A DNA stretch of 64,000 nucleotides from Allantophomopsis cytisporea (lineage: Eukaryota > Ascomycota > Leotiomycetes > Phacidiales > Phacidiaceae), in contig CP103029.1 of NCBI GenBank assembly GCA_024752435.1, positions 248,001-312,000 on the forward strand, in the 5' to 3' direction. The notes under the pieces were generated by a model. The model was not told the origin of the DNA and did not search any database. It saw nothing but the letters and a program-made list of their open reading frames with translations. The position numbers and the translations under genes are program-made. Shown one piece after another: positions 11,406 to 22,853 of the stretch. Numbering within the stretch: the stretch's first letter is position 1; each line of letters begins with the position of its first letter.

Positions 11406-11747
11406 CGAGCGAATGGGCAGATGAAACTTGAGCTGATTGTGGAATGTTTGCGATTTCGAGGTAGCTGATACATGTAGTCTGACCTATCCAACGCATCTCT
11501 GATTAGTGGGCGGAGGGAGTTAGTCAGTTATTTGTTGTTAATCCAACCATACTTCTGTTCAATTGCAGTTACATACAGCCTCAGTCAGCAAGGCATTTTC
11601 TATCTGGGTACCTAGGCGTTCCTCAGCCTTCTTTTCAGACATATAAGTCCTCAAAGAAAACCCATCACTAGCAACTGATCAGATCATTGACAAAGTGGAA
11701 ATTTTATACTTTCAGTGATACGGTCATATTAATTGAGTTGATAAAAA
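11406..11747. other. Intergenic spacer
   Basis: A 342-base spacer between two plus-strand genes. Nothing is recognised beyond presumed 3' and promoter sequence. Confidence 0.4.
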
Positions 11748-13137
11748 ATGTTTTTCGGATCCCATAAGCGCAACGAAGCAGATGAAGTCGAACGCGGTGA
11801 AGGGCCAGTTAATCCAGACAATACTCCCAATGGAGAAAAAGCGGAATTTCCAAGCCCTACAAACACAATGATGACTGAGGAAGCAACTCTGAATGACGAA
11901 GGTAATCAAACATTCTTAGATGAGGGAGCCTCCCAATTCAAATCTTCTAACTTGGTGAATTTTAGAAATATCACAAAATTGGCGTTGCAAACTGGTCAAT
12001 TGGCTCTGGCACCGAAAACCTGAGGAGTTTCAATATCCCATTACAGTCCGAAAACGTGAATACATGAGTTCTTCAAAAGCAAAACAACGAGTTGCTAATT
12101 ATAAATAGTCAATGACCCACCAAAAGGTTATCCAAGACTTGCATGCTTTCTTGATAGTTCTGAGGAATTTATGATCTATCGTCGATTTGGATTTCTACAG
12201 ACACGAATTCTCTTATATAAACAAGATGAGCTGCGAAGATTAGAAAAAGAACTGGATGACCTCGATAAGTATGACTGTAGCCGCGGTGAGGAGGGTGATA
12301 GAATACTACGATCACGAGACTCGGATGATGCCAGTGATGGACCGCGTAAATATCTGATCAAGCGGATACAAGTGGCGTTTAAGGAATACTGTAAGTGATG
12401 CTCACGTACGAACTGAAGGATAACTCATCTCTAACGATTATCCAGCGGAGCTACTTACTACTGCTCGAGATATGATGGCCCTCAATAAGCCAACATCACG
12501 AGACTATGCCAGTGTCAAAAATTACTTTGATAGCACAACTCCTGTGATTGAAAAAGAGTGCTATATTTACTGCAAAGATGACGTTGTCACACTCAAGCCC
12601 GGTCGTGAGCACGCGTGGCTAGATGGCATAATTGAGACTGTACTGAAGAGTTTTGAGTGTAGATTTCTACGATGGACGTTTTGTTCTCCAGTAAGATTCC
12701 ACTTCATAACATTGTGACCGGTACTGACATAAAAAAGGAGAGCCTCGAAAAGAGCAGCGGTGATAAAAATGCGGTGTTATATACTAAAGAGCGAGTGGGA
12801 TATCTTGCAACGACCGTAATTGGATTCGTCATCTTACTGCTCCTCATAGTACCAATATATCTACTGTGGCACTTGAGTGCACAGATACAGACAGGACATA
12901 TCGTGGCACTCACTTTAGGAGTACTGCTTATGTTCACCCTCTTTTTTTCATTTGTGCTATCTTTCTTCACCAGAGCACGCAGACATGAAATCCTGGCCAG
13001 TGCTGCTGCGTAAGTATATTTCCCCATACCTACTATGAGAAGTGTTGGCTGATTTGGACTCTTTCTCAAGCTACTGCGCAGTTTTAGTTGTCTTCCTGAA
13101 CAACGTCGGTCAAAACTCCTACGGGAATTCTCACTAA
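11748..13137 (+). CDS. DUF6594-type membrane protein (six exons)
   Basis: Model: exons 11748-11901, 11966-12055, 12109-12390, 12446-12690, 12738-13009 and 13071-13137, 369 residues, frame kept at every junction. Several introns have clear branch-like sequences (TCTAAC, CTAAC, CTGAC). The N-terminal 80 residues are polar. A KGYPRLACFL segment opens the conserved region, followed by RRFGFLQTRILLYKQDEL and a Leu/Glu/Asp helix, the hallmark of the fungal DUF6594 family. Near the C-terminus are transmembrane segments beginning VGYLATTVIGF, GHIVALTLGVLL and YCAVLVVFL, also as in that family. The function is unknown. The donor at 12056 (GTGAAT) is the least certain junction. Family members are often lineage-expanded in filamentous fungi. 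Confidence 0.82.
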
Positions 13138-13252
13138 TGCATAAAGGAGTGTATCATGGCAATTCTATTTCAAGAGAAGTTTCATGACCTGTTATCCTGA
13201 CGCAGCATCATGTATGGTGTAAGAGCTACGAAAGCTGGAAAAGGGATGAACA

Positions 13253-13284
<32 letters not shown>

Positions 13285-13763
13285 CAAGAACAAAAAAGAA
13301 GAATAAAAAGGACTAGTATCAGGATTTTGATGAATTGGGATAGCTGACATTCCTTTATTTCTTAGAAAGCGTTAAATGGGAATAACGATGTAATAATTTC
13401 AAGAACCTCTATTAGCCAGGCTTAACCGTCCAGCCTGCCTGAACTCGTTATCAACTTCAAAACCGGGCTTGGTCAGCAGGTTTCTAAAGAGTAGTAGCTA
13501 AGAGCGATGTTTCTATTACTAGCACATGTTTATAAACATTAAGCAACAATTTCGAGTTGAAAGGTCGGCGAAAGCCGCACAGTGATTTGGAGACGTACAA
13601 TTATTGGGGTTCATGCACTCATTGAAAGCTTTATTTTTCCAGTCGGACCATCATAGAAAGTAGAACATGCCATTACCACTCCTCGCTCTTGTAACTATCT
13701 ATATAGTTACAGGCCACTTTGTTATAGCAAACTAGGAGACATCTAATTTTATGACATGACCAT
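13138..13763. other. Intergenic region with A-rich tract
   Basis: About 625 bases without a gene. An uninterrupted adenine run followed by AAAAG units lies at 13251-13285. The rest is AT-rich and unremarkable. Confidence 0.45.
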
Positions 13764-14108
13764 GTGCTCAAGAGAATTCTTAACTTGGTACTTTCCAGAC
13801 TCTATGACCGAACTTCTGAACACCTTAATTTCAGTATGAGCAGGTGTTGCCCATCTGCCCAAGCAACTACCATAGTTCCAGACCCTTATGATTATTCTGC
13901 TGACGAGCTCAGTTGGAGAGATACTTGGCGGCGGGACGCTTGTGGTTCTACACATTCATATTGCCCTTGTAGAACGATCGGAGGGCTAGATGAGTCGAAC
14001 CATGTTGTTTTCGAGTTTAGAAGTCAAGATCCTAAATTCCGAGGTACAAGAGTGTGGATAAGACTTGATTGGATTATCAAGAAAGTGGATTTTGGGGTGG
14101 AGGTGTAA
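13764..14108 (+). CDS. Possible small orphan protein
   Basis: A 114-codon frame. From Met25 (13836) the composition looks coding: an MSRCCPS start, DPYDYSADELSWRDTWRRDAC, a CPC motif, and a FRGTRVWIRLDWIIKKVDF end. The first 24 codons overlap a sequence that looks like an intron (GTACTT at 13787 to TTTCAG at 13834), so 13836 may be an internal exon start. At the 3' end a GTGTAAGTTAG sequence could be a donor leading to a further short exon near 14161. No family is recognised. Confidence 0.4.
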   Translation: MLKRILNLVLSRLYDRTSEHLNFSMSRCCPSAQATTIVPDPYDYSADELSWRDTWRRDACGSTHSYCPCRTIGGLDESNHVVFEFRSQDPKFRGTRVWIRLDWIIKKVDFGVEV

Positions 14109-16097
14109 GTTAGGCCAAAATGCTAATAATAACGTCACCCTTCAAACGTTGTGTTGATAAGGCATACTGTGTAGGTAAAGTGAGCCTCACCACAGACATC
14201 AAGACTTTAAAGTGAGTAAGATATCTAGATATATGGCTGCAGCTAAGGTCTAGTTGAAAAGCACAAAAGTCTAAGAAAATTGCAAAAAGAATACGGAACC
14301 AATCACACTTTTTATTCTGATCGATGCAAGTTCCTGGGGAGTCGAGCTCTCGACCCTTCGCATTATACGCTTAATGAAGGTTCTCGCCGATGCGAACGTT
14401 CCACTCTGCCACTGGATTTAACCTCTGGAACTTGGTAACATGAGGTCAGCTATCTTGATTTATATTATTGCTTCGAACTCGAAGAGGTTTCTTATGCTAT
14501 GATAGACATACAGTAATAGCTCAAGTCTAGTATGACTTATAGAAGTATAGGCAGTATAACGAGTGAGGTCACATAGCGAGCATCCTCAGGGTTACGAGTT
14601 TAAGATTATCAGATGTTACCGTTATCTGCAACCTCACCATGTGTTCTAACTTTTCCAAATCATCTTTGAGAGGAAGCAATCGTAAACGGAAGTGTGCTGT
14701 CGCTCACAAATACCTGCAACAGCATCTGTCAAGATGGTTATCCTTTCACGTTAGATGTACTTGTCAGTTGTGACTAGAGGATCGTGTATAACACCTCGAC
14801 ATTGATAAACCGATACTTTCCTCCGAGCCCTCCCTCATCCCCCTGTCACTTAAAGCGGCCCAACATATATAAGAAGCCCACATCGGCGTCAATTCCAAAC
14901 CATGAACAACTAACCGTTTTCATAACATCAAATTGTATGGGGATTCTCTATAATCTGGCAAAAAAGCCCCATGCCAGCCAACCAAACACACAAACACCCG
15001 TCATCATCATCGATCTCATCAATGTTCAAAACTTCACTGCATACAACATCGACAACAAGAGCAAGAATGACATTTTTGGTACCACTGATGTCTTCGAAAA
15101 TCTAGCCATAGATATCTCATGCGCAGATTAGCAGAACCACCATAATTGCTATCTCGAGAGAAGCGGATTGAATCTCAGAGACCGAAGCTTATATCACAAG
15201 AGCTTTATACCTGATCACTCCCACTAGCTTCGTACCCGCACCTCAGCACAAGAGATAAACTATGAAGGATTCGGCTTGATTCATATAACCGACCATCCGA
15301 ATGCAAGAGTGATAAAAGAACGCATCAACCAGGAGCTACCACGATTCCTCGTCTACGCATAGCTGGAGATATAGTATCATATCTCGACAGTATATACGCT
15401 TTAGTCTTGCTGTTTCAATCTGCTAAACACATATTGATTAGGTAATCATACAGCGCATCACCAACCTTCCCATCTTATCTGAAATGTATACAAGTCCTCT
15501 ATCCTCTCACTTTTATCTCTGCATTCCATGTAAGTGTTCGCAGAAAATGATCCAAGCATTAGCGAAAGAAAGTTCTCACTCTCTAACTATGGCCCATTAT
15601 CTCACCAGGGGAGTTTCCTTTATCGCCACGTTCATCTTCATCGTCATCTTCATCGTCACTCTCGTCACCACCCTCGTCCCCCCATCCCCTTCGTCACTCC
15701 CCACCACTATCCCACAATAAGACCAAATGTGACTCGGTTACATTAGCAAATAAGGCATGACAACAGCTTCGTACACCAGCTTATATATACGTAGTCGGGA
15801 GCCCAGATGGTAGCTCGCAAAAATGGTCAATGCCACCGGCAACAAGAGGTGAGATACAGCGTAACAACGAGCACGAGATACACACAAGTAGCCGCTACCT
15901 CTAAGTTTCAACTGATGATATCTCCATAACACAAGAGAGAGCACAGATATCACCAACAACCCATTTTCGCACAATAAAAATCCATCACTTGACATAGACA
16001 AGGACATCCACTCTACATCTATTATTAAAAACTACAACTACTTACAAGAACATATCCACAGCAGATCATAAATCGTAATATAATACACGCATAACCT
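14109..16097. other. Intergenic region, 2 kb, no confident gene
   Basis: Open frames at 14784-15131 and 15484-15720 are low-complexity and show no domain, so they are not called. A tRNA-like relic lies at about 14333-14433 (separate entry). The last few hundred bases are the 3' side of the sugar transporter gene. Confidence 0.45.
14333..14433 (-). pseudogene. tRNA-like relic
   Basis: Read on the minus strand, a GGCAGAGTGG box-A-like sequence precedes a GTCGAGAGCTCGACTCC T-arm-like sequence, with a CCTTC/GAAGG stem between them that could be an interrupted anticodon arm. The 3' CAGGAAC can pair six of seven with an upstream GTTCCAG. The T stem does not pair properly and extra bases lie between the acceptor strand and the D arm, so it is not a working tRNA as read. 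It may be a degenerate tRNA or a tRNA-derived SINE head. Confidence 0.3.
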
Positions 16098-17984
16098 CTA
16101 TGCACTCCTACTAACCCTACGAGTAACGCGACTCGCATCCGCGTCTCCGAGCTCGACACCAGCAAAGCCCTCAACCTCCACCTCACCAACCCTCAAGCCC
16201 TCCTTCCCACGTGCATCAACATCAGAACCAGCAGCCGCACCCTCAACGCCCTCCAAAATGCCCACCTCCGCCCCCGCAAAGTCCCTAGCATCAACGCGCC
16301 TCTCAAAGAGCAAATCGAGTTCCGCATAGGTGCGACCACGGCCCTCAGGGAGTCGAAAGTAGCACCAGAGCGTACAGAGCGCACAACTAGCCGCCCAGAA
16401 AAACCCGGCACGCCCCCTCCAATTCCACGCTGTGGGGTTAAGCATATACGGGGTGATGACGGCATTGACGATACCGCAGAGGTTATAGACGTTGCGCGCG
16501 ACGTTCATGGAGCGGTTCTTGACGCGGGTAGCTGGCATTTCGCTGACGATGGCGTAGCAGACCGGCCCGACGGAGGAGTCGTAGACGAAGGTGTAGAGCA
16601 GGAGTAGGCTGCCGATTGCCCAGGCGGCGCCGGTGTTGTCGCGGATGCTTGCGCAGCCGATGCTGAAGAGTAGGATGGTTAGCGTGCCTAAGCCGTACAG
16701 GTAGATTGTTCTGCGGCCTAGACGTCGCATTAGCCCCCAGCTGCCTATTGTGCCTAGGATTCCGAGCCCGTATTGTGCCATGGTTAGGTTGAAGCTTTGG
16801 ACTGTTGGTAGGCCGGCTTGGATGTAGAAATATGTTGAATAGCCCATTAGTACGTTGCCGCAGAGGTTCTGGATAGCCCAGGCCCCCACGCAGATCTCTG
16901 TCCGTCGTAGGTTCGTGCCTCGGAAGAGGTCGATCCAGCCAGTGCCTGCCTGCGAGGCCTTTTCAATAGCGGTGGTATGGGCCATTAGAGAGATCTGCGC
17001 GTCGATGTTGAAGGCTTTGTGGGCGTTTCGGCGGGAGGTCAGGGATTGGAGGGCGTCTCGGGCATCAGTAAGGCGGTTCTGACGTACCAGCCACCATGGG
17101 GACTCAGGAGCGAAGAGAACACCGATGAGGATGGGGAGGGGCCTACATTGGCGAGGTCAATCAAGGTATTCAAGGTATGAATGGATGGGTGAAATAATGA
17201 TGTGGATGGGATGAAGCAGTGTTCCGGGTGCATTTACAATTGGGAAAGGAAATGAAACATACCATATCCATTGCAGCGCAAACGGAATCCTCCAGGACCA
17301 ATCATCAGTGCGGCCGAGCATTGAACGCAGAACACCAGAAGCGACGAGTTGCCCAAATACCCAGCACATATTATTGTACGTGCACAAATACGCTCTCAAC
17401 GGCGTTGGACACACATCACTCGCATAAGCCGTTGTGAGAGTCTGAAAGATGCCCCAAGGGATGCCACAAAGGATTTCACCAACAAGAAGCTGTGGCAGGC
17501 GACCACCGCTGAAGAACAGTATGAAGATGAACGCAGTAACCGCCAGCAGAGCCCCAATCATTGTCTTTCGATAGCCATAGCGCTCTGATGCGATACCGCA
17601 GATGAACAGCCCAATGATTTCCCCTATCATAGCCCCATTCGACAGTCCGGACTGCCAAGCCGCTGGCACTTGGTACGGGTCAGCAGCATCTCCTGTTGGC
17701 ACGCCGAATTTCTTTGCGAAGGCCGGGAAGGCATAGAAGGATTGGAGGAGGACAATGTCATAGCCTTCCATGACGAGCGTTGTGGACAGGATGAGGCAGT
17801 ATGCGACACCGGGACTGTAGGTCTTCGCCGCATCCCATGCACTCATGTCATGCTCTGCTTGATTGGCGGCTTGAGCTTCGGAGAGCTGAGAATTGGAAGC
17901 GTAGGTGGGCGTTGTGCTGGCATAGCGGGAGGGCGTGCTGTCTATTTGCGACAACGCCATCTTCGATGCACTTTCGGATGCCAT
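16098..17984 (-). CDS. MFS sugar transporter, alpha-glucoside (maltose) permease type
   Basis: Model: exons 17984-17263 and 17142-16098, 588 residues. The donor (GTATGT) splits a Trp codon and the acceptor (ATGTAG) restores the IWPLPILIG stretch that is conserved in this family. The product has the usual 12 transmembrane segments of the sugar/H+ symporter family. Visible signatures are VMEGYDIVLLQSFYAFPAF in helix 1, RYGYRK after helix 2, PESPWWLVR before the central loop, RRLGRR after helix 8, and PEGRGRTYAELD after helix 12. The VMEGYDI and PESPWWL forms are typical of fungal MAL31/MalP permeases. The role is proton-coupled uptake of maltose or other alpha-glucosides at the plasma membrane. 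It lies upstream of a Zn2Cys6 regulator and an alpha-glucosidase, supporting a maltose function. The exact substrate is inferred. Confidence 0.92.
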
Positions 17985-20922
17985 GATGTTGGGTCGTGTG
18001 CTTATGAAGTTGAGGAGATGACCATGAATGTGCCAATGGCCCTGGCCTTAGGGTGAGGAAGCCAGAATTTTGCGGTGATAGACGTTTGATGCAATTAGAA
18101 GGATGCTTGGAATATATCTGTCTGGGTGGAAAATCCGCTTATGATGACCCTGATCCGGGGAAAATTGCCAAGATTGTGGGGTATGGGGAAGTCGGGATGC
18201 CCTTCTTAAAACAGCGCAGCGGATGACGACGGACTTCTTAGTGGATGGTGTAACACTATGCGTTTAGATGGTGGTATGGATATCGATCGATGTGGAATAC
18301 TTCGCAATATGCGGCTCATATAAAAGAAACGAGTCAAGAACTGGCGAAGGAAACAGAGAAGGCACTTATGCTCAGTAGAGGATGCATTATATTCGAGAGT
18401 GACGCGAGAAACATTCTTCACACAGCTATGGCGTGGTGCGGCTCTCTACCGGTTTCTCCGGGTGATCCCATGCACCCCGTCCCTCCAGAGTTTATTCCTT
18501 GATCATTACCTTAAAGTTGACCTGAGATGCAAGGGTCAGGGGTAGAGCCACATGTGTATTGCGTGGCAAAAGAGGATGAGGGTTGAGGCGGGATGATTCC
18601 CCGAGATGAGACGGGAGATGGTGAGATGGAAAGAGGGGAGGAAAGTATTAGGTGGGAGATGGTGAAATGGGGAGCTTGAGGCTGTTGCTGATCAAAGAGA
18701 CACCGAGATCGAAAACCCTAGGAATGTCGTGTCGTATCGGGGCTCGTAGTCGGGCCAGATCTAATAGATTGGAACGACTGAGATTTGATCGTTCTACTAC
18801 TGTCTGCATGCATGGTGTTGGCCTGTGCGAATCACGTACATACCATACATACATACATACAATGAATGATACATGCGTAGTAATTAGATAGATATCTAGG
18901 AGATTAATGGTACCTGCATAGAACATGATCTAACACAATCTATTCCCTTTCATGACTACTTAAGAGTGGGAGTCGCGCCGAACCATTCATGAATCATTGA
19001 GTCGGCCTTGAGAATTTGAACCCTTTCCCGGTTGTCTTTACCAGGATCATTGATCATTCGAATTCGCCACGGTAATTATGGCGGGATGATTGTCTTGGAT
19101 CTCGGCCAACTTCTGAGCTGTTGAGGCATGGCGAGATGCATTTCTTGACTACTGTATGGAAAATGACAGACAGACCGAACTAGAAGGGAAGAAGAAAATC
19201 CCACAATCAAAGTCCAATTCGAATTCGGATTTTAAACTTCATATTCATGAAGAAAGGCAAGCAATGAAGAAAGAAAAAAAGGTGGATATGCTCTCTCCAT
19301 GCATGTAATTTCCAATGGCAGCTGATTCGATACCGACAAATCCTCAAGGGGGCGCGGGCCCATCAAGAAGATCAAGCAATAGGCAAATACGAGGCATCAT
19401 GATTGGACATTTCCGCCCAGCCCACCGACCGTGGTCTAGCGAAAAGCGATGATTGAGATTTCCAGCGTAATGGAGTCGGTTGCATATCCATCCTCTGGGA
19501 ATAGATTGTCGTTTGAAGCGCAGGGATGATTGATATGTGCCCGGGACAAGCCCGTGGCAGGCCCGTGACCTTGGAACAGCCGAGGAGAACAGACTTTTGG
19601 ACGCTCGTTGATTGATATTCATGAGCTGATGGATGATGATATGTTTGATTTGCAAATGTTCTCATCAATACTCCTAGGAAGTGCGTGACATGGATGAGGC
19701 TGCTCATTTCCTATAGACTTTCTATCTATCCATATCTGTCTGATGTCTATCTATCTCTTTCTCTCTACAGAGTTCGCTTCGCTTCTCAAAAGGACCCTGT
19801 TTTGACAGCCATACGCAATCCACCCGAGTCATTCCCAAGCTTACCTTGTTATCGTATCATTCTGCGTCCTTACTTTAGTACCTCGCTCCGCACGTGGCCT
19901 TGAATCAATTATATCACGATCTTCTACCATGACCGTGTCAAGACGCCAAAGACGCCCCTTATTGGTACAACCCGATGCAACAATATTCTGGATACTATGA
20001 ATACCACCCATGATAGTGGGTCATCCTCAAGGTATGAGGATGAGCCTTCGACCTCACACTTCTGCCCTCCCGTCAACTCGGGGCTCCCAAGCTTTGGACT
20101 ATGAGCTTGATGACGATGTCGTGTAAGCCGTCCACATGTTTTTGAAGGTTCGCGTGTTCCCCGGTTATGCCCAGTTTCACGGTCATGCTAGTGCACTGGT
20201 GTGAAAGTATATATGAGCGAGCTGTGTTGCTTTAGTGACAGGCTTATAGGTGTGAATAAGCTTTGCTCCTACCTATGTTGTGGTGGGGTTGGTTGTGGCT
20301 TTGCCTGGTTATGTTTTGGGTAGAGTAGAGTAGGATACCTAGATCGGTATGAAGAGAGATGGAGTGATTTGTGCGCATATCCACCCACATAAACGTCTAT
20401 GCTGTCCTTCCCTCGAACATCTATATCTATCTTCTTTCCAACATTCCATGTTCATGGCCATCAGCATCGTAATGATACAACCATGCCCATCTCATCTCAT
20501 CTCACTCAATCTCTTCCGGTGTCTTTCTATACTTTCCCCGGAAGTGGAAGATTAGTGTGTACGAAATGAAAGGCGGGCATGCTAGCCCACTATTAATGCA
20601 GCGCCCAAGAAAGTCTGCCATCCACCTGTATCCGTTCATACCGTATCCACAGTTCAGTGCTCAACCGTCATCCAGCACACTGACCACCGCAGCCCTGGCA
20701 GGCATCAGCCGACAGCCAGTGAGAGCTGTTGCATGCGCAGTGGTGTCGGTAGTGGACATGAACTTTGAGCTTGAGAAGGGCAACAGAGTTTGGGTGGATG
20801 TGTGGGGTTCAAATTTGAGGGAATGACTATTTTTCCTGGTGACCGGGCTAGGTACTCGACTTACCCTTGACCATGACTAGGTCGTGATTAGGTGGTGACT
20901 ACGCCTCCATACTTAGTAGCTA

Positions 20923-20948
20923 AGGGGAGGGGAGGGGAGGGGAGGAGG
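20923..20948 (+). repeat. G4A tandem tract, potential G-quadruplex
   Basis: Four runs of GGGG separated by single A, then two shorter GG runs. Such spacing is favourable for intramolecular G-quadruplex formation. It lies about 1.9 kb upstream of the maltose-type regulator start. Confidence 0.7.
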
Positions 20949-21555
20949 ACCAAGCAGCGATAGACACGAGCACCAAAGCGGGAGTCAAACACACAGACAG
21001 AGGCATATGTAGTAGGTAGACACAAACATAATAATAATACTAACATCGAATAGAATAGAATAGAATATTAGAACACCAGAATAATAATGATCTTAAATCT
21101 ATTTGTTCGATCCATACAAAAGCTTCAGATAAAAGGATCCACTCCCGCATCCGCTTACAGTGATCCTATCAGAATCACGCGCCTCTTCTTTGTACTGTGT
21201 AAGGGAATGTTCAGTCATTCGTCCACATACAAGGGATGTGAGTGAATACATGAGGTTCCGTGAGTGGCACGAGTTGGCACTTGATTCTCACTTCTTTCAC
21301 TACCACACACATACATACGTAGTGGGTCAGTATGTATATGCATATAGTGATACGCTTAATATCAATTCATCGGTACTATGTATGCATACGCAGGAGAAGT
21401 ACGATACGAAATACCATGGGCATATGTATACACATGACATCGATGCAGACATAGATAGTCATGTTCACTCTTCATCTTCATCATCACCATCACCATCACC
21501 ATCACCTACATCCTCACTCACCCTGATCTTCACCACACACAATCATATACTTGTG

Positions 21556-21632
21556 CTCATGCTCGTGATCATGCTTATGCTCATGCTTATGCTCATGCTT
21601 ATGCTCATGCTTATGCTCATGCTTATGCTTAT
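21556..21632 (+). repeat. 12-base ATGCTC/ATGCTT tandem array
   Basis: About six units alternating ATGCTC and ATGCTT, with slightly diverged units at the left end. The array produces a spurious Met-Leu repeat frame. Confidence 0.8.
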
Positions 21633-22135
21633 ACTGTATGCCTCACTCTCATACACACTCAAGCTCAAACTCGCACTCGCACTCTCATATGCACATACTT
21701 ACAATGGCACAGACACATAAGAACGTGACTTCATATACACACTCACTCTCTTCGCACAAAAACACTCCACCACTCCCATACTTCCCTCTTCTCCCTCACT
21801 CTCTCCCTCACTCCCTCACTCCCTCTCTCCCTCTCTCTCCACACCACACATCCACCACACCATAGAATCATACTACTCCACCCCGCATTTTCCCCACATC
21901 AAGGTAGATTCACAGAGGAATAAGGAGAGAGCAAATCATCATACATGGATATATTAAAAGATCCATCCGGTGGCCTGAAATGATGCACCCTGGTTGCAGA
22001 AATCACCCAAAATCACCCAACCCACTTTTACCGTTCCCCACCAACCACCAAACGACAATAGGTAGTACATAATGTAGACAACAGACAACAGACCATACAG
22101 CTAGATCACACAGATCATAGACCACCGTCCACAGA

Positions 22136-22215
22136 CCACCGACCACCGACCACCGACCAAACCAAACAAGCACAATCCACAGCGAACAGCGAACAGCGAA
22201 CAGCGAACAACGAAC
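22136..22215 (+). repeat. Two neighbouring 7-base tandem repeats
   Basis: Three copies of CCACCGA at about 22138-22158 and four copies of AGCGAAC at 22181-22208, followed by diverged AACGAAC units. Two unrelated heptamers lie within 80 bases. Confidence 0.7.
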
Positions 22216-22811
22216 AACAACGAAGAACACGATGATGATCATCACGACCACGATCGCGACTCGACTACGACAACAACTGTAAAGGAACTTGCAACATTAT
22301 ACACTACACGCCACATAAAATCAAACGTCCATCATAGAGTGCACAGGCTCAGATCCACAACCATAAACAACCACGTTACACTTACAGCTTTACTACTACT
22401 ACTACCACCTCCACCTCCACCTCCACCATACGATTTATTCCCTCTACTTACTACTACGTACACTACCTACAACCAACTCACGCGCCTCGTACCCCTCCCC
22501 GCTTCTCACTCCCCAAGGAAAGCCTCCCACGCCGCCCTTCTTCTCTCTCTCTCTCTCTCTCTCCCTCTACACCACCCCATACCCACCACACCCACCACAC
22601 CCACAACCGCCCACAACCACCCCCCATATCCACTCTCTCACTCCCTCAAAAAAAGCAACTAACCCTTCAACCTACCTACTTACCTACCTATACACATTAC
22701 CTCTGCCTGGTCGCCGTTTCTTTCGCTCCTCCAAATCGCTCATTTCTTCGCTCTTCTACTCTCCCGGAAATCTTATCATTATCATAACTTACCATTTACC
22801 TTTTCTCTTTC

Positions 22812-22840
22812 CTTCTTCTTCTTCTTCTTCTTCTTCTTCT
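22812..22840 (+). repeat. CTT microsatellite in regulator leader
   Basis: About nine CTT units ending 14 bases before the ATG at 22854. Pyrimidine-rich leaders are common in fungal genes, so this probably lies in the 5' UTR. Confidence 0.7.
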
Positions 22841-22853
22841 CTTCTCTTCCGAT

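Larger units (their letters stand above)
17985..22853. promoter_or_regulatory. Long repeat-rich divergent region between permease and regulator
   Basis: A 4.9-kb gap between divergent starts. No protein family is visible. It is unusually rich in simple sequence: a G4A tract (20923-20943), a 12-base ATGCTC/ATGCTT array (about 21556-21632), a long C/T-rich stretch (21770-21850), two 7-base tandem repeats (22136-22215), CT and CTT tracts (22540-22563, 22812-22840). The last part is probably the long pyrimidine-rich leader of the regulator. Open frames such as 21160-21720 are made by the repeats. Binding sites for the regulator are likely here but I cannot assign one. Confidence 0.5.

Noticed and set aside
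12056..12108. Reading through instead of splicing in the DUF6594 gene
   Set aside because: The frame runs into a TAG at 12106-12108, whereas splicing restores the conserved KGYPRL segment.
21160..21720. 186-codon frame on the plus strand
   Set aside because: Its length comes from the ATGCTC/ATGCTT array and other simple repeats; no domain.
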